Positions 44,694 to 53,706 of a DNA stretch of 64,000 nucleotides are shown here, one piece after another. Both the position numbers and the translations under genes were made by a program. The stretch is taken from contig NZ_CP094460.1 in the NCBI RefSeq assembly GCF_022809715.1, positions 1,054,001 through 1,118,000 of the forward strand. The letters are read 5' to 3'. The notes beneath the pieces were generated by a model. The model was not told where the DNA came from and did not search any database. It saw only the letters and a program-made list of their open reading frames with translations. How positions within the stretch are numbered: position 1 is the first letter of the stretch; the number at the start of each line of letters is the position of its first letter. This DNA comes from Burkholderia pyrrocinia. Lineage in GTDB: Bacteria; Pseudomonadota; Gammaproteobacteria; Burkholderiales; Burkholderiaceae.

Positions 44694-45812
44694 TTAGAAG
44701 CGGTGACGCAGACCAACCGTTGCTGCGGTTTGGTTGATCGACGAGCTCGGAGCCGTCGTGACGTCGCCGTTGTAGATCGAAGCGCCGCCGGCGTTCTTCG
44801 ATGCACGTTGGTACACAGCTTGTGCGTACACGTCCGTGCGCTTCGACAGAGCGTAGTCAGCTTGCAGGCCGAACTGGTTCCAGTGCGCGCTGCTGCCGTC
44901 AACCTTCGCGTTCGTGTACGTGTAAGCAGCACCCAGGCCGAGAGCCGGCGTCAGGTTGTACTTTGCGTTGACTTCGTAGTTGTCAGCGCGCAGCGAGCCG
45001 CCGCCGTTCGCTTGGTTGTCCAGACGCGATTGCGTCCATGCTGCACCGACTTGCGCCGGGCCGAATGCGTATGCTGCAGCTGCACCGAACGTGCGGTTAC
45101 GGCCTTGAGCGGCGAATGCGTTGACTGCGCCCGACGGGTTAGCCACGGAACCGATGTTCGCTTGCGAGTATGCTGCACCCAGCTTCAGGCCTTGGAACTG
45201 GTACGACGCACCGCCGCTGTATGCACGGTTGTTGCCGAAGTTCGTGTTGTTCGAGAACGAGTACGTGCCGCCGAATTGCAGACCAGCGTAGTTCGCGCTC
45301 GTGTACTTGACCGTGTTGTTCAGCGCGACGTCGCCATTCGTGCTCAGACGGTCATTGTTCAGCGGGTGCGCGAAGTACGTGCCGCCCCACGAACCCGTTG
45401 CCGTCAGCGGCGCCAGGTAGTCTTGCGTTGCGTCGTACTGCTTGCCCAGCGTGACCGTGCCGTACTGGCTCGACAGGCCAACGAACGACTGACGGTTGAA
45501 CATGCCGCCGTTGCCGTTTGCGAAGCGGCCGTTACCGATGTTGAAACCGCTTTCCAACGTGAAGATTGCCTTCAGACCACCACCGAGGTCTTCCGAGCCA
45601 CGCAGGCCGAAACGGCTCTGGTCAATGCCCGAACCCATCGCCCACTGCGACTTGCCGTTGACCGGCTGGCCAGCTGCGTTGACGCCCGTTGCGATGTTGC
45701 TTTGGTAGGTGATGCCTGCGTCCAGCACGCCGTACAGCGTGACGCTGCTTTGCGCGTGAGCGACGGTAGCGAACGATGCTGCAGCTGCTGCAACGATCAG
45801 AGTCTTGTTCAT
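44694..45812 (-). CDS. Major outer-membrane porin (OpcP/Omp38-like)
   Basis: A 372-residue trimeric general porin. The signal peptide ends at AHA (about residue 20). Strands begin SSVTLYGVLDAGITYQSN; the loop region has FGLRGSEDLGGGLKAIFTLE and SFVGLSSQYGTVTLGKQYD, and the protein ends in Phe (VGLRHRF). It differs clearly from the porin at 24603. Codon use is unlike its neighbours, with many GCT, GCA, GTT and AAC codons, as in highly expressed genes, so this is probably a major envelope protein. A long AT-rich upstream region fits a strong promoter. Confidence 0.94.
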   Translation of the reverse strand: MNKTLIVAAAAASFATVAHAQSSVTLYGVLDAGITYQSNIATGVNAAGQPVNGKSQWAMGSGIDQSRFGLRGSEDLGGGLKAIFTLESGFNIGNGRFANGNGGMFNRQSFVGLSSQYGTVTLGKQYDATQDYLAPLTATGSWGGTYFAHPLNNDRLSTNGDVALNNTVKYTSANYAGLQFGGTYSFSNNTNFGNNRAYSGGASYQFQGLKLGAAYSQANIGSVANPSGAVNAFAAQGRNRTFGAAAAYAFGPAQVGAAWTQSRLDNQANGGGSLRADNYEVNAKYNLTPALGLGAAYTYTNAKVDGSSAHWNQFGLQADYALSKRTDVYAQAVYQRASKNAGGASIYNGDVTTAPSSSINQTAATVGLRHRF

Positions 45813-46423
45813 TCGTGGAGCTCCCTTCTAAAAAGAGGCAGGTCTCGCGACCTTGTTTCATAAACGGTCTCAACCGCCCGGGAACGCCATCGGTCCTGCT
45901 GGCCGCGCCCGGATAGTTGCCCGTTTGGGAACCGTGAGTTTAGGGGTGTACCCTAGGGGCGCGATCCGCAAATAAAGAAATAAGCTTTTCCAGAACTAGA
46001 AATAATGAAAGTGGGGAAACATTATAAGTATTTGTTTTGATGTCTGTTTTTGACTTCTTGACGGGGACTTTTTGGAGGCTTTCATCGCACCATTCTTTCA
46101 TGTCGCCGTCTTGACGGTTGCATAGAAACAACAAACAGGTTCGACTGAAACCCCGAAGTCGGCAATTTTTACCCATTTCAGCCTCAAATGCCGAGCTTCG
46201 ATCGTCTAAACCGTGTCGGTCGACCAGTAAACAGGGAGCGACGCCCGTGCAGCGGGCGATGTCCGCCTGTCAGTCCGCAGAAACGGGAAGGTCGATCTCC
46301 ACCGGCTGGGCCGCCCAACCGTGTGCCGTGACACGCGGTAACAGCCTTAACCGCCGGCGTAACCCGGCCGGCGTACCGGCACGCTAATGTGAGGCCGCCT
46401 CCAATACAGAACAGGGACACGCC
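45813..46423. other. AT-rich divergent region upstream of the major porin
   Basis: A 611-bp spacer between two divergent genes. The part from about 45960 to 46150 is the most AT-rich stretch of the window and probably contains the porin promoter and binding sites. I see no clear single operator and no convincing gene. Confidence 0.5.
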
Positions 46424-46795
46424 ATGAATCGACGCTCGTTGCTGCGCGCCATCGGATTGACCGCCGCCTTCGTCGGCACCGGCTGGCTCCGCGCCGCCTC
46501 GGCCCAGCCCGCACCGCCGGGGTACCGGCCGTCCGGCCCGAACCGCGTGCCCGGCGGGCCGCCTTATGACGACCGCCCGGGCTTCGGGCCGCCGGCGGCC
46601 CGGCACGACCGCCGCCCGCCGCCGCCACGGCCGCACGGCTATATATGGACCGACGGTTACTGGCGCTGGCAGCGCGGCCGCTATATATGGGTATCCGGTC
46701 GCTGGGTCGCACGGCGCCCCGGGCGTCGCTGGGTGCCCGGCTACTGGCGTCGCCAGGGGCAGGTGTGGGTCTACGTCGACGGTTCGTGGCGATAG
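46424..46795 (+). CDS. Exported WXXGXW-repeat protein
   Basis: A 123-residue protein with a twin-arginine-like signal (MNRRSLLRAIGLTAAFVGTG), a proline-rich linker and then four YXWXX/WXXGXW-type repeats: WTDGYW, WVSGRW, WVPGYW and YVDGSW. The family is usually attached to or found in the cell envelope, and its function is unknown. Whether Tat or Sec exports it is not certain; there is no lipobox cysteine. Confidence 0.85.
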   Translation: MNRRSLLRAIGLTAAFVGTGWLRAASAQPAPPGYRPSGPNRVPGGPPYDDRPGFGPPAARHDRRPPPPRPHGYIWTDGYWRWQRGRYIWVSGRWVARRPGRRWVPGYWRRQGQVWVYVDGSWR

Positions 46796-47314
46796 GCGGT
46801 TGCGCGGCTCCGGCCCGTGGCGCGCCCGGACCCGGAGCCGGACGGCTTGCGAACCCGCGCCGTTCGGCTCCGGATTCATGGGTGCCCGACAGGCGTACTC
46901 GCGACTCTGCTGCGACGCTCGCCCTTTCCCTGGAACGATCCCGACCGCCAAAGCCGATGCCCGGGCGTCCAATCAGGCAACGTCGACATGCAACATGCCC
47001 GCCGATCTCAGGCGCGTCATCGTGCATCGACCGAATTCCTGCCACTCTCTTATCGTGCGCATCGCATGCCGCGCAATTAGACGACCGAATGTTTCGGTCG
47101 CGCCGATGCCAGGTCCATTCTCCGGGCGCGGTGTTGCAAGCGCATCGCAGCATTCGCGACGAATACGGCAAAGCATCGTCAAGCCGTCCATTCCGACCAA
47201 ATCATTCGGATAACGAAATCATGCGATGTCGATGCGAATGCATCGAACATGCGTCACCGCATCGCGCTTCGTCCGCAACAGCCCGACAAGCGAAAGAACG
47301 GCGCGCGCATCCCC
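46796..47314. other. Intergenic region, no convincing gene
   Basis: A 519-bp stretch with weaker codon structure than its surroundings. It has one neat hairpin, CGACCGAA-TGT-TTCGGTCG (47082-47100). Open frames here lack ribosome sites and family character. It borders a regulator remnant and may be decayed sequence. Confidence 0.45.
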
Positions 47315-47407
47315 TCAGCGCGCGGCGCAGATCGCGCGATGATGTTCGTCGGCCCACCGGATCATCGCCTGTATCGGCGTCAGGAACGAACGCCCGAGGT
47401 CGGTCAC
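47315..47407 (-). pseudogene. C-terminal remnant of an HxlR-family regulator
   Basis: About 30 residues (VTDLGRSFLTPIQAMIRWAD, then EHHRAICAAR and a stop) match the end of HxlR-type regulators. Upstream in the same frame the sequence turns into low-complexity arginine-rich translation, and only about 120 bp remain before the GST stop. The winged-helix part is therefore missing. I read this as a deletion remnant. Confidence 0.55.
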
Positions 47408-47528
47408 GCACCGGCTGATCGACCAGCCCGACAGCCCGTCGAGACGTTTACGACGAAGGAGAACAATGTTTCCCGGCGGGCGGGCGGCTGGTTCCCGCGC
47501 CGCCCGTGCGGCGCGGGCGCTGCATCCG

Positions 47529-48176
47529 TCAGTGCGCCGGCGCTGCGGCCGGCGCGCGGCAGGCGTCCAGGCCTCGCTGAACGGCCGGCCGTGCGGCGAT
47601 GTCGGCAAGCCAGCGCTCGACGTGCGGGTAATCGGCAACGTCGAGATCGAGTTCGGCCGCCGAGCGCAGCCACGGAAACGCGGCGATGTCGGCGATCGAG
47701 TATCGCGACGATGCGAGATACGCCGATTCCGACAATCGGCCGTTCACGACCCCATAGAGGCGCCGCGCTTCGTTCCGATAGCGGTCGATCGCTTCGGCAT
47801 TGACCGTCTTCGATGCATGCAGGAACCACCAGAGCTGGCCGAGCATCGGCCCGATCCCGCCGATCTGGAAGTGCAGCCATTGCTGGACCGCCGTACGCTC
47901 GGCCAGCGTTTCGGGATGCAGACAGCCCGTCTTCGCGGCGAGATAGCCGAGGATCGCGCCGGATTCGAACACGGCCAGCCCGGTGTCGTGGTCGACGATG
48001 GCCGGAATCTTGCCGTTCGGGTTGATCGCGAGAAACGCCGGGCTGCGCTGCTCGCCGGCGGACAGGTTCACGTGCACAAGGTCGTGCGCGAGCCCCGCCT
48101 CTTCCAGATAGATCGCGATCTTGTGCCCGTTCGGCGTGTCGGCCGTATAGAACGTGAGGGAGTGCGTCGATGTCAT
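47529..48176 (-). CDS. Glutathione S-transferase (nu-class, YghU/YfcG-like)
   Basis: A 215-residue GST. The N-terminal thioredoxin-fold part contains FYTADTPNGHKIAIYLEEAG, NPNGKIPAIVD and the glutathione-binding ESGAILGYLAAK. The TPNGHK motif points to the nu-class disulfide-reducing type. The all-helical C-terminal domain follows (WLHFQIGGIGPMLGQLWWFL, RYSIADIAAFPWLRS). The ATG at 48176 has an AAGGA ribosome site. MarR-type palindromes lie just upstream, so the neighbouring MarR protein probably controls it. Confidence 0.92.
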   Translation of the reverse strand: MTSTHSLTFYTADTPNGHKIAIYLEEAGLAHDLVHVNLSAGEQRSPAFLAINPNGKIPAIVDHDTGLAVFESGAILGYLAAKTGCLHPETLAERTAVQQWLHFQIGGIGPMLGQLWWFLHASKTVNAEAIDRYRNEARRLYGVVNGRLSESAYLASSRYSIADIAAFPWLRSAAELDLDVADYPHVERWLADIAARPAVQRGLDACRAPAAAPAH

Positions 48177-48200
48177 GTCGGTCCTTATCATCCGGTTATC

Positions 48201-48229
48201 ATTGCAACTGCAATCGTTGCAATTGCAAT
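48201..48229. promoter_or_regulatory. Tandem MarR-type palindromes upstream of gst
   Basis: ATTGCA-AC-TGCAAT (48201-48214) and TTGCAATTGCAA (48217-48228) are perfect palindromes, 25-53 bp before the gst ATG. Their TTGCA core is the same as in the palindrome upstream of the marR gene. Confidence 0.7.
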
Positions 48230-48402
48230 CCTACGCCGAGACCGAGGGCTCCGATACATGCCAGCACTCGAAGGAGGGATATGTAGACTGTGCGATCCGG
48301 GGCAGGCAGGCGCTCGACAGCGAGCGCAAATCCGGCTGTGCGGTGCCTGCCGCACAGGCGATGCACCGGTATGCGCGCGGCCGACGCGCGAGCAGGCCTC
48401 CG

Positions 48403-48858
48403 CTACTTCGCGTCGGCCGTCGCTTCACGCGCCGCGGCGGTCGCGCGATCGAGCGCGGCGGCCATCGCCACCTGCTCCTTGCCGGTGAACTGCCCGAGAA
48501 AGAGTTCCGAGACCGTCGACTGGTACACCTTCCACATCTTCTTGCGCAGTGCCCGCCCCTTGTCGGTGATGCTCGCGTATGCGGCGCGGCCGTCGTCGGC
48601 CGAACGGGCGCGCGTGACGAGCCCCTCCTGTTCGAGCCGGTCGACGAGCCGCGTGAGGTTGTAGCGCTCGATCGCGAGCACGTCGGCCAGTTCGTGCATG
48701 CGGCGCGTGCCGTCGGGCCCGCTTTCGAGGCCCCACAACGCGTCGTACCACGCATACGCGGGCAGGCCGGCATCCGCAAGGCGGCGCTCGATCTCGCGAA
48801 TCATCGTCCGGTGCGCGCGGACGAACGAGAACCACAGATCGGGTTCGGGTGCGCTCAT
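48403..48858 (-). CDS. MarR-family transcriptional regulator
   Basis: A 151-residue winged-helix regulator. Dimerisation helices flank the DNA-binding core, MHELADVLAIERYNLTRLVD with RLEQEGLVTRARSADDGRAA and YASITDKGRAL (recognition helix and wing). MarR proteins usually repress until they bind a phenolic or oxidant. Palindromes with the same TTGCA core occur upstream of this gene and of the GST gene, so it probably represses both. It is divergent from nothing and lies upstream of gst on the same strand. Confidence 0.93.
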   Translation of the reverse strand: MSAPEPDLWFSFVRAHRTMIREIERRLADAGLPAYAWYDALWGLESGPDGTRRMHELADVLAIERYNLTRLVDRLEQEGLVTRARSADDGRAAYASITDKGRALRKKMWKVYQSTVSELFLGQFTGKEQVAMAAALDRATAAAREATADAK

Positions 48859-48876
48859 GTCAGGTCGTTCCTTTCG

Positions 48877-48898
48877 TTTAATTGCAGTTGCAATTAAA
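48877..48898. promoter_or_regulatory. MarR autoregulatory palindrome
   Basis: Arms TTTAATTGCA (48877-48886) and TGCAATTAAA (48889-48898) are exact complements around GT, 19 bp before the marR start. Confidence 0.75.
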
Positions 48899-48987
48899 TC
48901 TTACCTCGATACGGTTCCCCTCCACATATAGTCGTGCTCCGCGCGGCAGGCACCACAGTTCCGGCCTGCCGCGCCGCCCTGCCCGCG

Positions 48988-50523
48988 CTACCGTCCCGAC
49001 TGCGCGAGCGGCCCTTGCGCGCGCTGCGCCGTTCCCGACGGCCAGCCGCCCGCGAGCGCCTTGTACAGCGCGACCGTCGATGCCGCGCTGCGCGTGCGCG
49101 CGTCGGCCGCCGCATCCTGCGCCTGCAGCAGCGTCCGTTGCGCGTCGAGCACTTCGTAGTAGTCGATCGCGCCGGCCGAGAAGCGTGTCTGCGCGAGCTG
49201 CGCGGCAAGTGCGCTGTCGTCCGCCGCACGCACGAGGTGCGTTGTCTCGTCACGCGTGCGTGCGACGCGCAGCAGCGCGTTCTCAGTTTCCTCCAGCGCA
49301 CCGAGCACGGTCTGCCGGTACTGCGCGAGCTGGCCGGCCGCTTCCGCATCGCTCGCGGCGATCCGCGCACGCACGCGGCCGACGTCGAGGAACGACCAGT
49401 CGATGCCGAGCGCGATCAGGTTCGTGTCGCTGCCCGCGCGAAAGAACCCGTAGCTGCTCGTCGCGCTGCCGAGCAATCCCGACAGCGTGAAGCGCGGAAA
49501 CAGGTCGGCCGTCGCGACGCCGACACGCGCGGTCGCCGCGTGCAGCCGTGCCTCGGCGGCCGCGACGTCGGGGCGCCGCCGCAGCAGGTCGCCCGGCGTG
49601 CCGGGATCGATGTTGGCGGCAAGCGTCGGCAGCGGCACGGGCGTGCCCGCCGAAGCGACGGCCTTCGGGAGATCGAACCGGCCGATCAGCGCATCCGGCA
49701 TCTGCCCGGTCAGCACCGCGAGCCGGTGCTCGTCGACGCCGATCGCGGCTTCATACACGGCAATCCGCGACGTCGTCGATTCGTACTGCGCCCGCGCACG
49801 CGCCGCATCGAGTTCGGAGCCGCGCCCTGCGTCGACGCGCGCATTGATCAGCGCGAGCGTCTGCTTCTGGTTGTCGGCGTTGTCGCGCGCGATCCGCAGC
49901 CGCTCCTGCGAGCCGCGCAGATCGACGTACGTGCTCGCGACCTCGCCGGCGATCGCGACACGCACCGCGCGCACGTCCGCCGCGCTCGCAGCCGTTTCCG
50001 CACGCTGCGACTCGATCGAGCGGCGCACCCGGCCGAACAGGTCGAGTTCCCACGCCGCGTTGATCCCGACGCTGGATATAGGCGTATCGCGCTGGCTGCG
50101 CGGCGCGCCGAACGCCTGGTCCTTGCTCGTCAGTTGATGGCCGATCTGACCGCTCGCGGTGATCGTCGGATAGCGGTCGAACGTCGCCTGCGACAGCAGC
50201 GCGTTCGATGCGTCGTAGCGCGACACGGCAACCTGCAGGTCCTGGTTCGCCGCGAGCGCCGTGTCGATCAGCCGCGTCAACGCCGGATCGCCGAAGCCGC
50301 GCCAGAACGCGGCATCGGCATCGGCCGACGCGTCGGGCGGCGTATCGGACGTCGGATTGGACGTCGTATTGGACGGTGGCCCCTCGCGCTGCGTCGCCGG
50401 CTGCGCGTCGCGCGCGAACCGCGCGGCCGTGGCCGTATCGGGCCGCTTGAAATCGGGGCCGACCGCGCACGCGGCCAGCGTCACCGACATCGCGAGCGCG
50501 GAAAGACGGAAAGCGGCGCTCAT
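48988..50523 (-). CDS. RND efflux outer-membrane channel (NodT/OprM-like)
   Basis: A 511-residue outer-membrane lipoprotein. The lipobox LAACAVGPDFKRP places the acylated Cys at about 18. Two copies of the outer-membrane-efflux unit follow: FWRGFGDPALTRLIDTALAANQD with AWELDLFGRVRR, then LLRRRPDVAAAEARLHAATARVGVATADLFP with WSFLDVGRVRARI. It forms the exit duct for the RND pump just upstream; its ATG overlaps that gene's stop by 4 bp. It is the third gene of the operon. Confidence 0.95.
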   Translation of the reverse strand: MSAAFRLSALAMSVTLAACAVGPDFKRPDTATAARFARDAQPATQREGPPSNTTSNPTSDTPPDASADADAAFWRGFGDPALTRLIDTALAANQDLQVAVSRYDASNALLSQATFDRYPTITASGQIGHQLTSKDQAFGAPRSQRDTPISSVGINAAWELDLFGRVRRSIESQRAETAASAADVRAVRVAIAGEVASTYVDLRGSQERLRIARDNADNQKQTLALINARVDAGRGSELDAARARAQYESTTSRIAVYEAAIGVDEHRLAVLTGQMPDALIGRFDLPKAVASAGTPVPLPTLAANIDPGTPGDLLRRRPDVAAAEARLHAATARVGVATADLFPRFTLSGLLGSATSSYGFFRAGSDTNLIALGIDWSFLDVGRVRARIAASDAEAAGQLAQYRQTVLGALEETENALLRVARTRDETTHLVRAADDSALAAQLAQTRFSAGAIDYYEVLDAQRTLLQAQDAAADARTRSAASTVALYKALAGGWPSGTAQRAQGPLAQSGR

Positions 50524-53500
50524 CGGTTTTCTCCTTCGAGGGTGCCGTGCTGTTCGCTCCAGATGGCCGGCGTGCCGCCCGCGAGCTTGCGGATCGCCAC
50601 ATAGAACACGGGCGTCAGGAACAGCCCGAACAACGTGACGCCCAGCATCCCCGCGAACACGGTGACGCCGGTGGCCGCGCGCACTTCGCTGCCCGCGCCG
50701 CGGCCGATCAGCAGCGGCACCGAACCGGCGATGAACGCGACCGACGTCATCACGATCGGGCGCAGCCGCAGCTTGCACGCTTCGAGCGCGGCCTCGATCA
50801 CGCCCTTGCCCTGGATTTCGAGCTCGCGCGCGAACTCGACGATCAGGATCGCGTTCTTGCATGCAAGCCCCATCAGCACGACGAGCCCTACCTGCACGAA
50901 CACGTTGTTGTCGCCGCCCGACAGCCACACGCCGAACAGCGCCGCGCACATGCACACCGGCACGATCAGGATCACCGCGAGCGGCAGCGTCCAGCTCTCG
51001 TACAGCGACGCGAGCACGAGGAACACGAGCATCACTGCGAGCGGGAACACGACGATCGCCGCGTTGCTCTGCGTGACCTGCTGGTAGCTGAGGTCGGTCC
51101 ATTCGAGCGTGATGCCGGGCGGCAGCACCTCCTTCGCGATCTGCTGGAGCTTCGCGATCGCCTGCGACGACGACATCGCCTTCGGATCGGCGTCGCCGAT
51201 CAGGTCGGCGGCCGGATAGCCGTTGTAGCGGACGACCGGGTCCGGCCCGTACGCGGGCCCCACCGTCACCATCGAGCCGATCGGCACCATCTCGCCCTTC
51301 GCGTTGCGCGTACGCAGGTTCGCGATGTCGGCGGCCGTCTGCCGATGACCGGCATCGGCCTGCGCCATCACGCGATACACGCGGCCGAACACGTTGAAGT
51401 CGTTCACGTACATCGAGCCGAGATAGACCTGCAGCGTGTTGAACAGGTCGGTCAGCGCGACGCCCTGCGCCTTCGCCTTCAGCCGATCGACCTTCACCTC
51501 GAGCTGCGGGATGTTCGCCTGGTACGAGCTGACGGGGTAGCTCATCCCCGGCGTCTTCGCAACCGCCGCCTGGAACGCGGTGAGCGCGTTCTGCAATGCG
51601 CCGTAGCCGAGCCCGCCGCGATCCTCCAGGTACAGCGAGTAGCCGGAGCCGTTGCCGAGCCCTTGGATCGGCGGCGGCATCAGCGCGTAGGTGATGCCGC
51701 CGCCGATGGCCGCGAAGCGCGCGTTCAGGTCCGCGTTGATCTGCGCGGCGCTGCGGTGACGCTGGTCGAACGGCTTCAGGATCACGTACGAGTTCGTGAT
51801 GTTCGGCGTGTTCACGCCCTGCAGCGCATTCAGCCCCGCAAACGCCGGCACCATCTCGACGCCGTCGGTGCCGAGCGCGATCTTCGTCATCTGCTCGGTC
51901 ACCGCGCTGGTGCGCGCGAGCGACGCGCCTTCCGGCAGCTTCGCGCCCGCGAACAGGTACAGCTTGTCCTGCACGGGGATGAAGCCGCCCGGCACCGCGT
52001 TGAACAGCAGCGCGGTGGCCGCGAGCAGCGCCGCATAGACCGCGAACACCACGCCGCGCCGTTTCAGCGTGCGCGCGACGACACCGTGATAGCGGTCCGA
52101 ACTGCGCTCGAAGAAGCGGTTGAACGGATGGAACAGCCAGCCGAATGCGCGGTCGAGCGCGCGCGTGAGCGCATCCTTCGGTGCGCCGTGCGGGCGCAGC
52201 AGCTTCGCGGCGAGCGCGGGCGACAGCGTCAGCGAGTTGATCGCGGAGATCACCGTCGAGATCGCGATCGTCACCGCAAACTGCCTGTAGAACTGGCCCG
52301 TGACACCCGACATGAACGCCATCGGCACGAACACCGCGCACAGCACCAGTGCGATCGCAACGATCGGGCCCGACACCTCGCGCATCGCCTGGTGCGCGGC
52401 ATCGCGCGGGCTGAGCCCCTGCGCGATGTTGCGCTCGACGTTCTCGACGACGACGATTGCATCGTCGACGACGATCCCGATCGCGAGCACGAGCCCGAAC
52501 AGCGTCAGCGTGTTGATCGAATAGCCGAGCAGATGGAGAAACGCGAACGTGCCGACCACCGACACGGGCACCGCGACGAGCGGAATGATCGACGCGCGCC
52601 AGGTCTGCAGGAACAGGATCACGACGAGCACGACCAGCACGACGGCCTCGATCAGCGTGTGCTGCACCGCGCGGATCGATTCGCGCACGAACACGGTCGG
52701 GTCCCACACGGGGCGGTACGCGACGCCGGGCGGGAAACGCTTCGACAGTTCGTCGAGCTTCGCATACACGGCCTTCGCGACGTCGAGCGCGTTCGCGCCC
52801 GGCGACAGGAAGATGCCGACCACGGCCGAATGCCTGTCGTTGAAATACGAGCGCAGCGTGTAGTCGCCCGCGCCGAGCTCGATGCGCGCGACGTCGGACA
52901 GCTTCACGACCTGGCCGTCGTCGCCGTTGCGCAGCACGATGTCGCTGAATTCCTGCACCGTGCGCAGGCGGCCGCGCACGTTGATCGACACGAGGAAGTC
53001 GTTCGCCTTCGGCGACGGCTCCGCGCCGAGCTGGCCGGCCGACACCTGCACGTTCTGCTCGCGCACGGCCGCGATCACGTCGCTCGCGGTCAGCCCGCGC
53101 GACGCGAGCCGGTTCGGGTCGAGCCACAGCCGCATCGCGTAGTCGCCCGAGCCGTACACGCCGACGTCGCCGATGCCGGTGAGCCGCGACAGTTCGTCCT
53201 TCACGTTCAGCGTCAGGTAGTTGCGCAGGTACAGCGAATCGCGGCTGTTGTCCGGCGAATAGAGGCTCACGTACATCAGCGGTGTCGGCGACTGCTTCTG
53301 CGTCGTCACGCCGTACTGGCGCACCTCGTCGGGCAGGCGCGACAGCGCCTGGCTCACGCGGTTCTGCACGCGCACGGCGGCCGTGTCGGGATCGACGCCC
53401 TGCAGGAACGTGACGACGACCTGCAGGCTGCCGTCCGACCCGGCGACCGACTTCATGTACATGATGCCTTCGACGCCGTTGATCGCCTCTTCCAGCGGTT

Positions 53501-53693
53501 CGGCGACCGATTCGGCGATTTCCTTCGGGTTCGCGCCCGGGTACGTCGCACGCACGACGACGCTCGGCGGCACGACTTCCGGGTATTCGCCGGCCGGCAG
53601 CATCGGAATCGAGATCAGGCCGATCGCGAAGATGACGATCGACAGCACGACCGCGAAGATCGGCCGGTCGATGAAGAATCGGGAGAAATCCAT
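50520..53693 (-). CDS. RND-family multidrug efflux permease (HAE1 type, MexF/CeoB-like)
   Basis: A 1057-residue inner-membrane proton-driven pump. It opens MDFSRFFIDRPIFAVVLSIV, with the usual FF-IDRPIFA start, then GEYPEVVPPSVVVRATYPGA. The membrane block has GLVLAIGIVVDDAIVVVENV with the paired aspartates of proton relay in helix 4, and a matching Lys/helix-10 region (VQVGLVVLMGLACKNAILIV). Length and motifs fit the MexF/CeoB group, whose substrates include chloramphenicol, trimethoprim and fluoroquinolones; the actual range here is unknown. The start at 53693 follows the adaptor stop by 13 bp. Confidence 0.96.
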   Translation of the reverse strand: MDFSRFFIDRPIFAVVLSIVIFAIGLISIPMLPAGEYPEVVPPSVVVRATYPGANPKEIAESVAEPLEEAINGVEGIMYMKSVAGSDGSLQVVVTFLQGVDPDTAAVRVQNRVSQALSRLPDEVRQYGVTTQKQSPTPLMYVSLYSPDNSRDSLYLRNYLTLNVKDELSRLTGIGDVGVYGSGDYAMRLWLDPNRLASRGLTASDVIAAVREQNVQVSAGQLGAEPSPKANDFLVSINVRGRLRTVQEFSDIVLRNGDDGQVVKLSDVARIELGAGDYTLRSYFNDRHSAVVGIFLSPGANALDVAKAVYAKLDELSKRFPPGVAYRPVWDPTVFVRESIRAVQHTLIEAVVLVVLVVILFLQTWRASIIPLVAVPVSVVGTFAFLHLLGYSINTLTLFGLVLAIGIVVDDAIVVVENVERNIAQGLSPRDAAHQAMREVSGPIVAIALVLCAVFVPMAFMSGVTGQFYRQFAVTIAISTVISAINSLTLSPALAAKLLRPHGAPKDALTRALDRAFGWLFHPFNRFFERSSDRYHGVVARTLKRRGVVFAVYAALLAATALLFNAVPGGFIPVQDKLYLFAGAKLPEGASLARTSAVTEQMTKIALGTDGVEMVPAFAGLNALQGVNTPNITNSYVILKPFDQRHRSAAQINADLNARFAAIGGGITYALMPPPIQGLGNGSGYSLYLEDRGGLGYGALQNALTAFQAAVAKTPGMSYPVSSYQANIPQLEVKVDRLKAKAQGVALTDLFNTLQVYLGSMYVNDFNVFGRVYRVMAQADAGHRQTAADIANLRTRNAKGEMVPIGSMVTVGPAYGPDPVVRYNGYPAADLIGDADPKAMSSSQAIAKLQQIAKEVLPPGITLEWTDLSYQQVTQSNAAIVVFPLAVMLVFLVLASLYESWTLPLAVILIVPVCMCAALFGVWLSGGDNNVFVQVGLVVLMGLACKNAILIVEFARELEIQGKGVIEAALEACKLRLRPIVMTSVAFIAGSVPLLIGRGAGSEVRAATGVTVFAGMLGVTLFGLFLTPVFYVAIRKLAGGTPAIWSEQHGTLEGENR

Positions 53694-53706
53694 TATCTGT
53701 CTCCCG

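Noticed and set aside
45950..46150. AT-rich stretch as a horizontally acquired insert
   Set aside because: It lies exactly in the upstream region of a highly expressed porin, has no mobile-element gene or repeat at its borders, and is better explained as promoter DNA.
46973..47200. A 75-codon minus-strand frame in the long spacer before the HxlR remnant
   Set aside because: No ribosome site, no family resemblance and a composition unlike real genes here.
47466..48488. A 340-codon plus-strand frame beginning after a good ribosome site
   Set aside because: It runs antisense through the GST gene with arginine-rich shadow composition; only the start signal is noteworthy and is mentioned with the HxlR remnant.
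48988..53127. A single 1379-codon frame suggesting a fusion of efflux channel with more sequence
   Set aside because: Only the last 511 codons (from 50523) are channel-like; the rest is an out-of-frame reading of the permease gene.
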